Shown here: piece by piece, positions 8,435 to 15,893 of the stretch
How the letters are laid out: the number at the start of each line of letters is the position of its first letter
Position numbering within the stretch: the first letter of the stretch is position 1
NCBI GenBank assembly: GCA_020025595.1
Contig: JAHHRV010000018.1
Location: 1-44,893, forward strand
DNA length: 44,893 nucleotides
Source of the DNA: Oscillospiraceae bacterium
GTDB lineage: Bacteria > Bacillota > Clostridia > Oscillospirales > Oscillospiraceae
Direction of reading: 5' to 3'
Made by a program: the position numbers and the translations under genes
The notes under the pieces: generated by a model
Databases searched by the model: none
Told to the model about the DNA's origin: nothing
The model's input: only the letters and a program-made list of their open reading frames with translations

Positions 8435-8863
8435 TTGAAAGTTTTAGTGAGTGCCTGTATTTTAGGCGAGAATTGCAAGTATAACGGAAAAAGTAATCGC
8501 AATGATGCTGTCATTGAATTTTTGAAGGATAAAGAAGTCCTCCCGATATGTCCTGAAATGCTGGCACATATGAGCATCCCGAGACCGTGCGCCGAAATTG
8601 TCAACGGTGTTGTAACCGATGAACATGGAAATAATGTCCATGACGAATACACGCACGCTGTCGAATTGGCTCTATCTAAAATTCAAGGGCAGGATATCGA
8701 TTTGGCAATTCTTCAATCCAGAAGCCCAACCTGCGGCGCAAAGCAGATATATGACGGAAGTTTTTCAGGCAAACTAATCCCCGGCAAGGGCTTGTTTGCG
8801 ACAGCTCTGATTGAAAAAGGATATAAGGTAGTCGATGCGGAAGAAATCTCTGCCGTAAAATAA
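8435..8863 (+). CDS. DUF523 domain protein
   Basis: A 142-residue protein matching DUF523 over its full length: MKVLVSACILGENCKYNGKSN at the start, PICPEMLAHMSIPRPCAEIV in the middle, and LQSRSPTCGAKQIYDGSFSG near the C-terminus. Several conserved cysteines (8, 14, 39, 51, 97) suggest metal or Fe-S binding. No function is established. The start is TTG at 8435, five bases after a perfect AAGGAGG. It follows the tRNA-Arg terminator; no clear promoter was seen, so it may depend on read-through from the tRNA. Confidence 0.85.
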   Translation: MKVLVSACILGENCKYNGKSNRNDAVIEFLKDKEVLPICPEMLAHMSIPRPCAEIVNGVVTDEHGNNVHDEYTHAVELALSKIQGQDIDLAILQSRSPTCGAKQIYDGSFSGKLIPGKGLFATALIEKGYKVVDAEEISAVK

Positions 8864-8995
8864 GTGAATTGATTTCCATTAGCATCCCCATTGGGCAAAA
8901 GAGCTGCTTTTTGGCACCAGGATCTCCGATAATTCCATCAACATCGCTTGTGCATTTCTTTCAACACCATAGATCACCGAATGTTTCTTTACATA
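8864..8995. other. Intergenic stretch without recognised features
   Basis: No convincing open frame, repeat or RNA was recognised between the DUF523 gene and the long hairpin that follows. Confidence 0.5.
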
Positions 8996-9060
8996 AAAAA
9001 GCCGAAACACCATGATGCTCTAAGGCCTTTGGCCTTTCATCTATCGTGTTTCGGCTTTTT
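8996..9060 (-). terminator. Large compound hairpin downstream of tRNA-Ala
   Basis: AAAAAGCCGAAACAC (8996-9010) and its exact complement (9046-9060) form a 15-bp stem. The 35-base loop contains a second hairpin, AAGGCC-TTT-GGCCTT (9022-9036). On the minus strand the stem is followed by T-rich sequence, so it can terminate the tRNA-Ala transcript about 100 bases beyond the tRNA. The branched loop is unusual for a simple terminator. Confidence 0.6.
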
Positions 9061-9158
9061 GGTGGAGCGTGTGCAGCTAAGGGCGAACCCAGTTGCCGAG
9101 CATTAGGCTGATGATACATACCAGAGTCGGTAACGCATTGGCTGCGGCGCCACGCCGC

Positions 9159-9234
9159 TGGTGGATCTGAAGGGGATCGAACCCTCGACCTCACGGATGC
9201 GAACCGTGCACTCTCCCAGCTGAGCTACAGACCC
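9159..9234 (-). tRNA. tRNA-Ala (anticodon CGC)
   Basis: A 76-base cloverleaf on the minus strand. Acceptor GGGTCTG pairs with CAGATCC and contains G3-U70, the alanine identity pair. Anticodon stem CACGG/CCGTG encloses TTCGCAT, anticodon CGC. The 3' CCA is encoded. Confidence 0.94.
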
Positions 9235-9300
9235 ATGTCACATCGCCAATTATACTCCTGCATTTTTGGGCTGTCAAGGCTTCCGCTTTGGCGACTTTTG

Positions 9301-9309
9301 TGCTATAAT
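9301..9309 (+). promoter_or_regulatory. Extended -10 promoter of tex
   Basis: TGCTATAAT (9301-9309) is an extended -10 element (TG-n-TATAAT); no good -35 box is present at the expected position. It lies about 28 bases before the tex start. Confidence 0.5.
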
Positions 9310-9336
9310 ACGAGTCCGTTTGAAAGGAGCAAAGCT

Positions 9337-11490
9337 ATGAATACCATTGCCGAAATTCTATCCCAGGAGCTGGGACAGAAGCAAGAATATATCGAAAATG
9401 TCATCGCCCTGATTGACGAGGGAAACACCATTCCCTTCATTGCCCGCTACCGTAAAGAGAAGCACGGGGCCATGGACGATACCGTTTTGCGTACACTGGA
9501 AACCCGCCTGAACTACCTGCGTGGTTTGGAGCAGCGCCGCCAGGAGGTCAAAAACTCCATCGAAAATCAGGGAAAACTGACCAGCGAGCTGTCTGCTGCC
9601 ATTGACAACGCCACCACTCTTTCTGAAGTGGAGGATCTGTACCGCCCCTACAAGCAAAAGCGCCGTACCCGCGGCACCATCGCCCGTGAAAAGGGTCTGG
9701 AGCCTCTGGCCGCTGCAATTTTTGCTCAGGACGGCAAAGATCCCGCGGTTCTGGCTCAGGATTATATCGACCCTGAAAAGGGCGTGGAAACTGTAGAAGA
9801 TGCACTGGCAGGCGCATCTGACATCATTGCAGAAGACCTGTCCGATGATCCCGCGATCCGAAAGGATCTGCGTGCCCTGTTCCATCGCCGGGGCGCACTG
9901 ACCTGCAAGGCCAGCGATCCCGAAGCTGAGAGTGTCTATCGCCTGTATTACGATTTCTCCACTCCCATTTCCAAGCTGATGGACCACCAGATTCTTGCCA
10001 TCAACCGCGGCGAAAAAGAGGAATTTCTGAAGGTATCCGTGGCACTGCCCGGAAATGAGGGCCAGGCCCTTGTCTGCCGCGCTGCGCTGAAGCCTGTCGC
10101 TCAGGTTTCTTCCTTTGTCCGTGCCGCAGCAGAGGATGCCTATGACCGCCTGATTTTCCCCAGCGTCAGCCGTGAAATCCGTGCAGAGCTGACCGACCGT
10201 GCCGGTGCCGGCGCAATCCACAACTTTGCACTGAATCTGAAGCCTCTGCTGATGCAGCCCCCTGTGAAGGGCTTTGTTACCATGGGTCTGGACCCCGGAT
10301 ACCGCAACGGCTGTAAAGTTGCCGTGGTAGACGGTACCGGCAAGGTTCTGGATACCTCCGTGGTGTATCCCACCTTCTCCCAGCGCAAAAAGGAAGAAGC
10401 CATTGCCACCCTTTCCAGACTGATGAAAAAGCACGGCGTTCAGCACATTGCCATCGGCAACGGCACCGCATCCAGAGAAACCGAAGCCATGACCGTGGAG
10501 CTGCTGCGTTCCTTCCCGGATGCAAGCTATGCCATCGTCAATGAGGCCGGTGCATCCGTGTACTCCGCTTCTCCTCTGGCTGCCGAAGAATTCCCCGAGT
10601 ATGATGTAAATCTGAGAAGTGCCGTGTCCATTGCCCGCCGTCTGCAGGATCCTCTGGCAGAACTGGTCAAGATCGATCCCAAGGCAATTGGTGTCGGTCA
10701 GTACCAGCATGACTGCCCCCAGAAGGAGCTGACCGAGGCTCTGGACGCTGTGGTGGAAGACTGCGTTAACGCCGTTGGTGTGGACCTGAACACCGCCAGC
10801 GCAAGCCTGCTGCGTCAGGTTTCCGGACTGACCGCCACCACCGCTAAAAACATCGTCACCTATCGGGAAGAAAACGGCCCCTTCACCTCCCGTGCTCAGA
10901 TCAAAAAGGTTCCCAAGCTGGGACCGAAGGCATACGAGCAGTGCGCCGGCTTCCTGCGTGTGCCGGAGAGCAAGGAAATTCTGGACAACACCGGTGTTCA
11001 CCCGGAATCCTATGCAGCTGCAAAAACCATGCTCACCCTGTGCGGATATGACAAGAAGGACATCCCCGGCGGACTGTCCGAGCTGAATCAGAAAATGGAT
11101 CAGCTGGGTGTCGATGCCCTGGCACAGCAGTGCAATGTGGGCAAGCCCACGCTGCTGGATATCGCAAAAGAGCTGCAAAAGCCCGGCCGTGACCCCCGTG
11201 AAGAGCTCCCCGCTCCCATCCTGCGCAAGGATGTGCTGGAGCTGAAGGATCTGAAGCCCGGCATGGTTCTGACCGGTACCGTGCGCAATGTCATCGACTT
11301 CGGTGCGTTTGTGGATATCGGCGTCCATCAGGACGGTCTGGTTCATATCTCTCAGATTGCGCCCCGCCGCATCAAGCACCCCAGCGAGGTAGTCAAGGTC
11401 GGCGATATCGTAAAGGTTGCAGTCCTGGAAGTGGATGAAAAGCGTGGCAGAATCGGACTGACCATGAAAAACCTCCCCAAAGAATCTTAA
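9337..11490 (+). CDS. tex: Tex family RNA-binding protein
   Basis: A 717-residue protein matching the Tex/YhgF family over its full length. The helical N-domain includes NTIPFIARYRKEKHGAMDD. A YqgF/RNase H-like fold begins at GLDPGYRNGCKVAVVDGTG (about residue 320). Tandem helix-hairpin-helix motifs follow around residues 490-540. A C-terminal S1 domain spans about residues 635-710 (LKPGMVLTGTVRNVIDFGAF). Tex proteins bind nucleic acid and affect transcription and ribosome-associated processes; the precise role in clostridia is not settled. The start is ATG 9337 behind AAAGGAG. A longer frame back to 9235 runs into the tRNA-Ala gene and is not real. Confidence 0.95.
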   Translation: MNTIAEILSQELGQKQEYIENVIALIDEGNTIPFIARYRKEKHGAMDDTVLRTLETRLNYLRGLEQRRQEVKNSIENQGKLTSELSAAIDNATTLSEVEDLYRPYKQKRRTRGTIAREKGLEPLAAAIFAQDGKDPAVLAQDYIDPEKGVETVEDALAGASDIIAEDLSDDPAIRKDLRALFHRRGALTCKASDPEAESVYRLYYDFSTPISKLMDHQILAINRGEKEEFLKVSVALPGNEGQALVCRAALKPVAQVSSFVRAAAEDAYDRLIFPSVSREIRAELTDRAGAGAIHNFALNLKPLLMQPPVKGFVTMGLDPGYRNGCKVAVVDGTGKVLDTSVVYPTFSQRKKEEAIATLSRLMKKHGVQHIAIGNGTASRETEAMTVELLRSFPDASYAIVNEAGASVYSASPLAAEEFPEYDVNLRSAVSIARRLQDPLAELVKIDPKAIGVGQYQHDCPQKELTEALDAVVEDCVNAVGVDLNTASASLLRQVSGLTATTAKNIVTYREENGPFTSRAQIKKVPKLGPKAYEQCAGFLRVPESKEILDNTGVHPESYAAAKTMLTLCGYDKKDIPGGLSELNQKMDQLGVDALAQQCNVGKPTLLDIAKELQKPGRDPREELPAPILRKDVLELKDLKPGMVLTGTVRNVIDFGAFVDIGVHQDGLVHISQIAPRRIKHPSEVVKVGDIVKVAVLEVDEKRGRIGLTMKNLPKES

Positions 11491-11495
11491 ATTGC

Positions 11496-11522
11496 AAGAC
11501 CGTCCCATTTGGGGCGGTCTTC
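11496..11522 (+). terminator. Terminator of tex
   Basis: AAGACCGTCCC-ATTT-GGGGCGGTCTT hairpin six bases after the tex stop, with a short, interrupted T-tract. Confidence 0.7.
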
Positions 11523-11525
11523 CTA

Positions 11526-11554
11526 TTGACATTTGACAGAAACAGTCGCATAAT
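11526..11554 (+). promoter_or_regulatory. Promoter of the MATE transporter gene
   Basis: Consensus TTGACA (11526-11531) and CATAAT (11549-11554), 17-base spacing. A second TTGACA begins eight bases later. Confidence 0.7.
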
Positions 11555-11602
11555 AATAGAAGTTGCGAATGCAACGATATTCTTCGATAAGGAGTGTTCA
11601 CC

Positions 11603-12958
11603 TTGGATTCCAACCGGAATACCCTGACAGAGGGCCCCATTTGGAAAGGGCTCATTTTCTTTGCCCTTCCGGTCTTCTTCGGAAATGTTTTTCAGCAATT
11701 ATATAATACCATCGACTCCCTGATTGTGGGTCAATATCTGGGAGATCAGGCCTTGGCCGCTGTCAGTTCTTCCGGAAACCTGATTTTCATGTTTGTGGGA
11801 TTCTTCAACGGCGTTGCCATGGGTGCCGGTGTCATCATCGCCCGGTATTATGGAGCAAAAGATTATAACGCCTTGGATAAAGCCATACACACAGATATTG
11901 CCTTCGGCCTGTGCACAGGCGTACTGCTGACGATTCTGGGTGTGATCTTTACCCCTACGGTTCTGCGATGGATGGGAACGCCTGAGGATGTTCTGCCCAA
12001 CTCCATCAGCTACTTCAGGCTTTATTTCTGCGGCGCGCTCTTCACGGTCATGTACAATATCTTTGTGGGTATTCTTCATGCCATGGGCGATAGCCGTCAC
12101 CCGCTGTACTATCTGATTTTCTCCAGTATCGTCAATGTTATCCTGGACCTGGTGTTCGTAGCTGTTCTGCACCTGGGTGTAGGCTCTGCCGCATTGGCAA
12201 CTACCATTTCTCAGGGTATCAGCGCTCTGCTTTGCTGCATCCGTATGCTGCGCCTGGATGGTCCCGGAAAGCTGGTCCTGCGCAAAATCCGTTTTGACTG
12301 GCCCAGCCTGAAATCGATCATCTATTTCGGACTTCCCTCCGGCATTCAAAACAGCGTGATCGGTCTTGCAAATGTTGTGGTTCAGTCCAATATCAATGCT
12401 TTCGGCACTGCTGCTGTCGCAGGCTGTGGCGCATATTCCAAGCTGGAAGGCTTTGCTTTCCTGCCCATCACCTGTTTTGCACAGGCTCTTGCAACTTTTG
12501 TGGGACAAAATCTGGGTGCGCACAGACATGACCGCGTCAAAAAGGGCATGGGCTTCGGTATCGCCTGTTCGGTGATTCTGTCTGAGCTGATCGGTATCAT
12601 CTTTTATCTGCTCATCCCCAATCTGATTTCCATGTTTAACGGCAGCCCCGAGGTCATCGACTACGGTACCCGCCACTGCAGAACTGTGTGCCTGTTCTTC
12701 TGCCTGCTGGCCTTTACCCACTGCGTGGCAGGCATTATGCGCGGCGCAGGCAAGGCCACCGTCCCCATGTTCGCCATGCTTCTGTGCTGGTGCGCCCTGC
12801 GAGTCTCCTACATTACCATTGCCGTAAAGTACTTCCCCCGGCTGGAGACTGTGTCCTGGGCATATCCGCTCACCTGGACCTGCAGCAGCATTATTCTTCT
12901 GATTTATCTGCTGAAAGCCGACTGGATCCATAATTTTGATCGCATGGAGCAAATGTGA
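11603..12958 (+). CDS. MATE family efflux transporter
   Basis: A 451-residue integral membrane protein with about twelve hydrophobic segments in two related halves, matching the MATE (DinF/NorM) family of cation-coupled drug or metabolite exporters. The N-terminal LTEGPIWKGLIFFALPVFFGNVFQQLYNTIDSLIVGQYLG region is typical of clostridial MATE proteins. The start is placed at TTG 11603, eight bases after AAGGAG; an in-frame GTG at 11594 lies inside that ribosome site. It has its own promoter and terminator. The substrate cannot be inferred. Confidence 0.92.
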   Translation: MDSNRNTLTEGPIWKGLIFFALPVFFGNVFQQLYNTIDSLIVGQYLGDQALAAVSSSGNLIFMFVGFFNGVAMGAGVIIARYYGAKDYNALDKAIHTDIAFGLCTGVLLTILGVIFTPTVLRWMGTPEDVLPNSISYFRLYFCGALFTVMYNIFVGILHAMGDSRHPLYYLIFSSIVNVILDLVFVAVLHLGVGSAALATTISQGISALLCCIRMLRLDGPGKLVLRKIRFDWPSLKSIIYFGLPSGIQNSVIGLANVVVQSNINAFGTAAVAGCGAYSKLEGFAFLPITCFAQALATFVGQNLGAHRHDRVKKGMGFGIACSVILSELIGIIFYLLIPNLISMFNGSPEVIDYGTRHCRTVCLFFCLLAFTHCVAGIMRGAGKATVPMFAMLLCWCALRVSYITIAVKYFPRLETVSWAYPLTWTCSSIILLIYLLKADWIHNFDRMEQM

Positions 12959-12969
12959 ATTGCATACAT

Positions 12970-13000
12970 AAAACCCCCGAACTCCTGGTTCGGGGGTTTT
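12970..13000 (+). terminator. Terminator of the MATE gene
   Basis: AAAACCCCCGAAC and its complement around a 5-base loop, followed by T residues. Confidence 0.88.
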
Positions 13001-13056
13001 TCATATCTCAGTGAGCATTTTCTGTTTTCCCTGTGTTGGATACACCCCTATAAAAG

Positions 13057-13086
13057 AGGGACAGCCTCTTCTTCGAAGCTGTCCCT
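13057..13086 (-). terminator. Distal terminator of the riboswitch RNA
   Basis: On the minus strand AGGGACAGC and its complement enclose a 12-base loop and are followed by CTTTTA. It would end the long form of the riboswitch transcript. Confidence 0.6.
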
Positions 13087-13225
13087 ACAGTTTGTATTGC
13101 CGACAGGACGGGCCACGCTGCCCGCTTTCCCCTGCCTGCCGTGTGAATGCAACGAATGGCAGGTATCGTTAAAAACGCATCCACACAAAAAAGAGGTGAA
13201 CCACAAGTAGCTCAGAAACAAAAAA

Positions 13226-13245
13226 GCTGTATCCGCGGATACAGC
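13226..13245 (-). terminator. Proximal, riboswitch-controlled terminator
   Basis: On the minus strand GCTGTATC-CGCG-GATACAGC is a perfect palindromic hairpin followed by six T residues. An upstream antiterminator (13242-13278: CAGCAATATAGC pairing with GCTATA...TTGCTG) shares 13242-13245 with its 5' strand, so the two structures exclude each other. Confidence 0.75.
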
Positions 13246-13317
13246 AACATGCATATAGCTAGCACCGCTATATTGCTGCACCCTCCCTTGTGCACGAGGA
13301 GGTCTTTTTTGTGCGTC

Positions 13318-13485
13318 ACACACAGGCAGGTCTTCTGACTCAAGCGTCGAGCGCGATTTTCATCTTCTCGGGATGTGCTTCCCAATGATCTTCGAAAACC
13401 ACTTCGCTAATACAGCAACGGCATTGTGCGGGATTCTCACCCGGCTTCCCTTTTCACCTGCCAAACGGCAGACACCTGTATGCCT
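13318..13485 (-). promoter_or_regulatory. Cobalamin (adenosylcobalamin) riboswitch
   Basis: The minus strand carries the conserved core GGGAAGCCGGGTGAGAATCC (within 13430-13450) and the B12 box AGTCAGAAGACCTGCCTG (13323-13340), with a GCAGGTGAAAAGGGAAG segment between the 5' arm and the core. Flanking CAGGC/GCCTG segments can close P1. The family match is clear by eye. What it controls is unclear, because only terminators and non-coding sequence follow. Confidence 0.93.
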
Positions 13486-13505
13486 GATCTTTACTTGTTA
13501 CACAT

Positions 13506-13534
13506 ATTATCACACAAAATAAGTTCTGTGTCAA
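13506..13534 (-). promoter_or_regulatory. Promoter of the riboswitch RNA
   Basis: On the minus strand TTGACA (13529-13534), 17 bases, GATAAT (13506-13511). It is close to consensus and lies between the eut operon terminator and the riboswitch, so the RNA is transcribed independently of the operon. Confidence 0.82.
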
Positions 13535-13548
13535 CCATCTTTATAGAA

Positions 13549-13582
13549 GAAATCCCTCAATTGCAAACAATTGAGGGATTTC
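13549..13582 (-). terminator. Terminator of the eut operon
   Basis: A perfect 15-bp stem (GAAATCCCTCAATTG and its complement) with a CAAA loop lies 14 bases beyond the eutQ stop. The T-tract on the minus strand is weak (TTCTATAA). Confidence 0.75.
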
Positions 13583-13596
13583 AATCTTTGATTCAA

Positions 13597-14037
13597 TCAG
13601 GCAAGCTCAGACCAGTTTGCCGGGTACACGAAATACACATACCTGGTCTTGTCGGGGGTCTGGAAATGGATATGGCTGCCCTTGGGGATGTAGATGATAT
13701 CGCCGGGTTTACCGGTAATCACACGGCCATCGATCTCAATTTCCAGCGTGCCGTCGATGACATAGTCATACTCGTCATAGGTCAGGGTCCACTCGAAACT
13801 GGTATGATCCAGTTCCATGACGCCGCAGCCCATGCGGGGTGCCTCTTCCAAAGTGACAACATCCTTCAGATAGACGCCTTCCTGCTCAAAGGGCTCGCAC
13901 TTAACTGTGGAAGTCTTGATGCCAATGATGCCGCTCGGATCAACGACCTTCTCAAAGCCCTGCTCCTGCTTTTCTGCTGCAGCAGCCTGAATTACCTTTG
14001 TCACAATCTGGCGGATCAGTTCTTCACTGACATTCAT
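13597..14037 (-). CDS. eutQ: Ethanolamine utilization protein EutQ (cupin)
   Basis: A 146-residue protein whose C-terminal two thirds form a cupin: YDYVIDGTLEIEIDG then GKPGDIIYIPKGSHIHFQTP. This matches EutQ, reported in Salmonella as an acetate kinase linked to the ethanolamine compartment. It is shorter than the enteric protein (about 230 residues). Residues 3-20 (VSEELIRQIVTKVIQAAA) form a short amphipathic helix followed by a linker, as in peptides that direct enzymes into microcompartments. It is the last gene of the eut operon, 53 bases after eutH, and is followed by a terminator. Acetate kinase activity for this short form is not shown by the sequence. Confidence 0.85.
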   Translation of the reverse strand: MNVSEELIRQIVTKVIQAAAAEKQEQGFEKVVDPSGIIGIKTSTVKCEPFEQEGVYLKDVVTLEEAPRMGCGVMELDHTSFEWTLTYDEYDYVIDGTLEIEIDGRVITGKPGDIIYIPKGSHIHFQTPDKTRYVYFVYPANWSELA

Positions 14038-14090
14038 GTTCCATCCATCCTTTCAATCTAATTGCACAGAAAGATCTGTTTCGTTGTGGA

Positions 14091-15293
14091 TTAAGCTTTG
14101 CTCTTATCGGAGACCTGAATCTTAGCCAACAGCTTGGGAGCCAGCAGGTTTGCAACCAGCAGTGCGGTGATACCGGCAACCAGCTTACCAACGATAACAG
14201 GGGTGACCATGGTCTGATCAACACCGGCGGTGAAACCCAGATGATCGCCGAATACAAATGCTGCGGAAACTGCAAAAGCGACATTCAGCAGCTTGCCCTT
14301 GGGATCCATCTGACCCAGGATGTTGAAGGTAGCAATGTTGTTGGCCAGAGTTGCAACCAGACCTGCAGAAGCCTTGTCGTTCATGCCCAGAGCGCTGCCG
14401 ACCTTGCCCAGGCCCTTACCAAAGGTACGGGTGATCCACTCGACCATGGGGAATGCACCGATCAGCACGATACCGATCTGGCCACAGGTCAGAAGGCCGG
14501 AGTTCAGAGGTGTCAGGCCGGTAGCCTCATCAGGAGTAGCCATGACATCAAACAGGGGGAACATAATGCCGGTGATCTGCTCAAATACAGCGATAGCAGT
14601 CAGAGCGGTGATCACGATGGTAACACCGGAACCGAACACGCTGAAGCCGGAGATCATCTTTGCAGGAGCGAACCACAGACCGAGGACAATCAGAGCTGCA
14701 ATTACGATAACGGGAATCAGGTTTACAATGATGGCTCCAAAGCTCATCTTGTAGTCGGTCATAGCGTTCATGACCAGACCGCCAACGATACAGCCCAGAG
14801 GAATGGTGATCATACCAGCCAGGACACCGGCGCCCAGGTAGGGACGATCCTCCTTGGCCAGAATGCCCAGTGCAACAGGAATGGTAAATACGATAGTCGG
14901 GCCCATCATGGTGCCCAGGATCAGACCTGCGAAGCTGCCAACGGACGGATTACCGGCCATCTCCATAGCCAGAGGATAACCGCCCATATCACAGGCCAGC
15001 AAAGTGGTGGCGAACATGGAGGGGTCAGCGCCAACTACGGTATAAATGGGAGTGATGATCGGCCCCAGCAGTTTTGCAAGGACGGGAGCTGCTGCAACGA
15101 CACCGGCCATGGACAGTGCCAGGGGGCCGATTGCGTTGAAGCCTTCTTCAAACTTTTCGCCATAGCCGTGTTTATTGCCACGGATCTTATCCACTGCACC
15201 AACCAGCATGAAGATCATCATGATCATCATGATTACGGAGTTAATGGAAATATTGGATGCCCAAGCTTTCAGGCTGTCTACAAAAACGCTCAT
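14091..15293 (-). CDS. eutH: Ethanolamine permease EutH
   Basis: A 400-residue membrane protein with about eleven hydrophobic segments, matching EutH throughout: NSVIMMIMMIFMLVGAVDKI near the N-terminus, then EGFNAIGPLALSMAGV and TTLLACDMGGYPLA. EutH imports ethanolamine when the external concentration or pH is low. It lies near the end of the eut operon, preceded by AGGAGG at the right spacing, and is followed 53 bases later by eutQ. The C-terminal region AFVFGDHLGFTAGVD is also typical of the family. Confidence 0.96.
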   Translation of the reverse strand: MSVFVDSLKAWASNISINSVIMMIMMIFMLVGAVDKIRGNKHGYGEKFEEGFNAIGPLALSMAGVVAAAPVLAKLLGPIITPIYTVVGADPSMFATTLLACDMGGYPLAMEMAGNPSVGSFAGLILGTMMGPTIVFTIPVALGILAKEDRPYLGAGVLAGMITIPLGCIVGGLVMNAMTDYKMSFGAIIVNLIPVIVIAALIVLGLWFAPAKMISGFSVFGSGVTIVITALTAIAVFEQITGIMFPLFDVMATPDEATGLTPLNSGLLTCGQIGIVLIGAFPMVEWITRTFGKGLGKVGSALGMNDKASAGLVATLANNIATFNILGQMDPKGKLLNVAFAVSAAFVFGDHLGFTAGVDQTMVTPVIVGKLVAGITALLVANLLAPKLLAKIQVSDKSKA

Positions 15294-15349
15294 TTGCTTT
15301 CCTCCTAAGATTTTCTTTTATTCATGAAAAAATATGCGAAGGATCGTTT

Positions 15350-15889
15350 TTACATCAAAGAATCATACAGCTGCTTTGCAGGTCTGGGGATCACTGCAGT
15401 GCCTACCAGCATCTGTGCGCCCGCCGTTGCTGCTGCCACAGCCTCCCGAACGGCACCCACATCGCCGGTCAGGGTTACATAACCCTTGCCGCCGACTGCA
15501 TAGCCGATTCGGACTTCAATCAATGTCACATTTGCTGCCTTGGCAGCCACATCCGCAGCAATGATGGCGGATGCTACCGAATAGAATTCCAGCACACCAA
15601 CTGCACCCTTTTCCGGGATCTGGTTGGTCATGCTGATGGCGGGAATCAGCTGAGGATGTACATTGGGCAGCATCAGGCTGTCCACAACGCATTCTCCTCC
15701 GCGCTTCTTTCCCTCCTCCATGGAAGCTTTTACATCTCCTGTTTCACCGGAGATCAGAACCAGGTACTTGCCGGGGCAGACCGTAGAGGAACGAAGGATA
15801 TCCACCTGGGCTGCCTTAACCATGTAATCACAAGTTTCAATGCCTCTGGCAATACTATTCAGTTCTACCATACCAATGGCTAATCCCAT
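15350..15889 (-). CDS. Tandem-BMC (trimeric) shell protein, PduT-like with Fe-S cysteine
   Basis: A 179-residue protein with two BMC domains in tandem (about 1-85 and 93-175), each carrying the conserved central segment (second copy: AADVAAKAANVTLIEVRIGY). Cys38 sits in STVCPGKYLVLISG. In Salmonella PduT the equivalent Cys38 binds a [4Fe-4S] cluster in the trimer pore. The gene is four bases downstream of the pduS-like gene, and PduS and PduT are known partners. Here the pair is inside an ethanolamine operon and probably carries electrons across the shell, for example to keep cobalamin or NAD in the right redox state. The start is ATG behind AGGAGTGAGC. Confidence 0.88.
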   Translation of the reverse strand: MGLAIGMVELNSIARGIETCDYMVKAAQVDILRSSTVCPGKYLVLISGETGDVKASMEEGKKRGGECVVDSLMLPNVHPQLIPAISMTNQIPEKGAVGVLEFYSVASAIIAADVAAKAANVTLIEVRIGYAVGGKGYVTLTGDVGAVREAVAAATAGAQMLVGTAVIPRPAKQLYDSLM

Positions 15890-15893
15890 ACGC

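Larger units (their letters stand above)
13052..13499 (-). ncRNA. Riboswitch-containing RNA without a downstream gene (EutX/Rli55-like candidate)
   Basis: A minus-strand transcription unit of about 450 bases. It runs from a consensus promoter (-35 at 13529, -10 at 13506) through a cobalamin riboswitch (13318-13485), a first terminator (13226-13245) and a further 130-base segment to a second terminator (13057-13086). No open reading frame of quality lies in it, and the next minus-strand gene is tRNA-Ala 4 kb away. The distal segment holds a hairpin CGGGC-AGCGTG-GCCCG (13109-13124) whose 6-base loop has A1 and G4, the ANTAR-target pattern. A second small hairpin, CTGT-AGGG-ACAG (13079-13090), overlaps the second terminator. 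Enterococcus EutX and Listeria Rli55 have this plan: B12 causes early termination, and without B12 the longer RNA captures EutV. The assignment here is inference from layout. Confidence 0.6.

Noticed and set aside
9235..9336. N-terminal extension of Tex
   Set aside because: The extension begins one base beyond the tRNA-Ala gene, covers the promoter and has no ribosome site, while ATG 9337 has AAAGGAG.
9358..11655. Very long antisense frame opposite tex
   Set aside because: It mirrors the codon structure of tex, has low-complexity Gly/Gln/His-rich content and no homology that I recognise. Similar long antisense frames occur opposite eutH, mnmE, MATE and eutB.
13048..13323. Open frame of 91 codons on the minus strand under the cobalamin riboswitch
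   Set aside because: It starts inside the riboswitch tail and crosses the riboswitch terminator. It has no ribosome site and no recognisable protein sequence. The region reads better as non-coding RNA.
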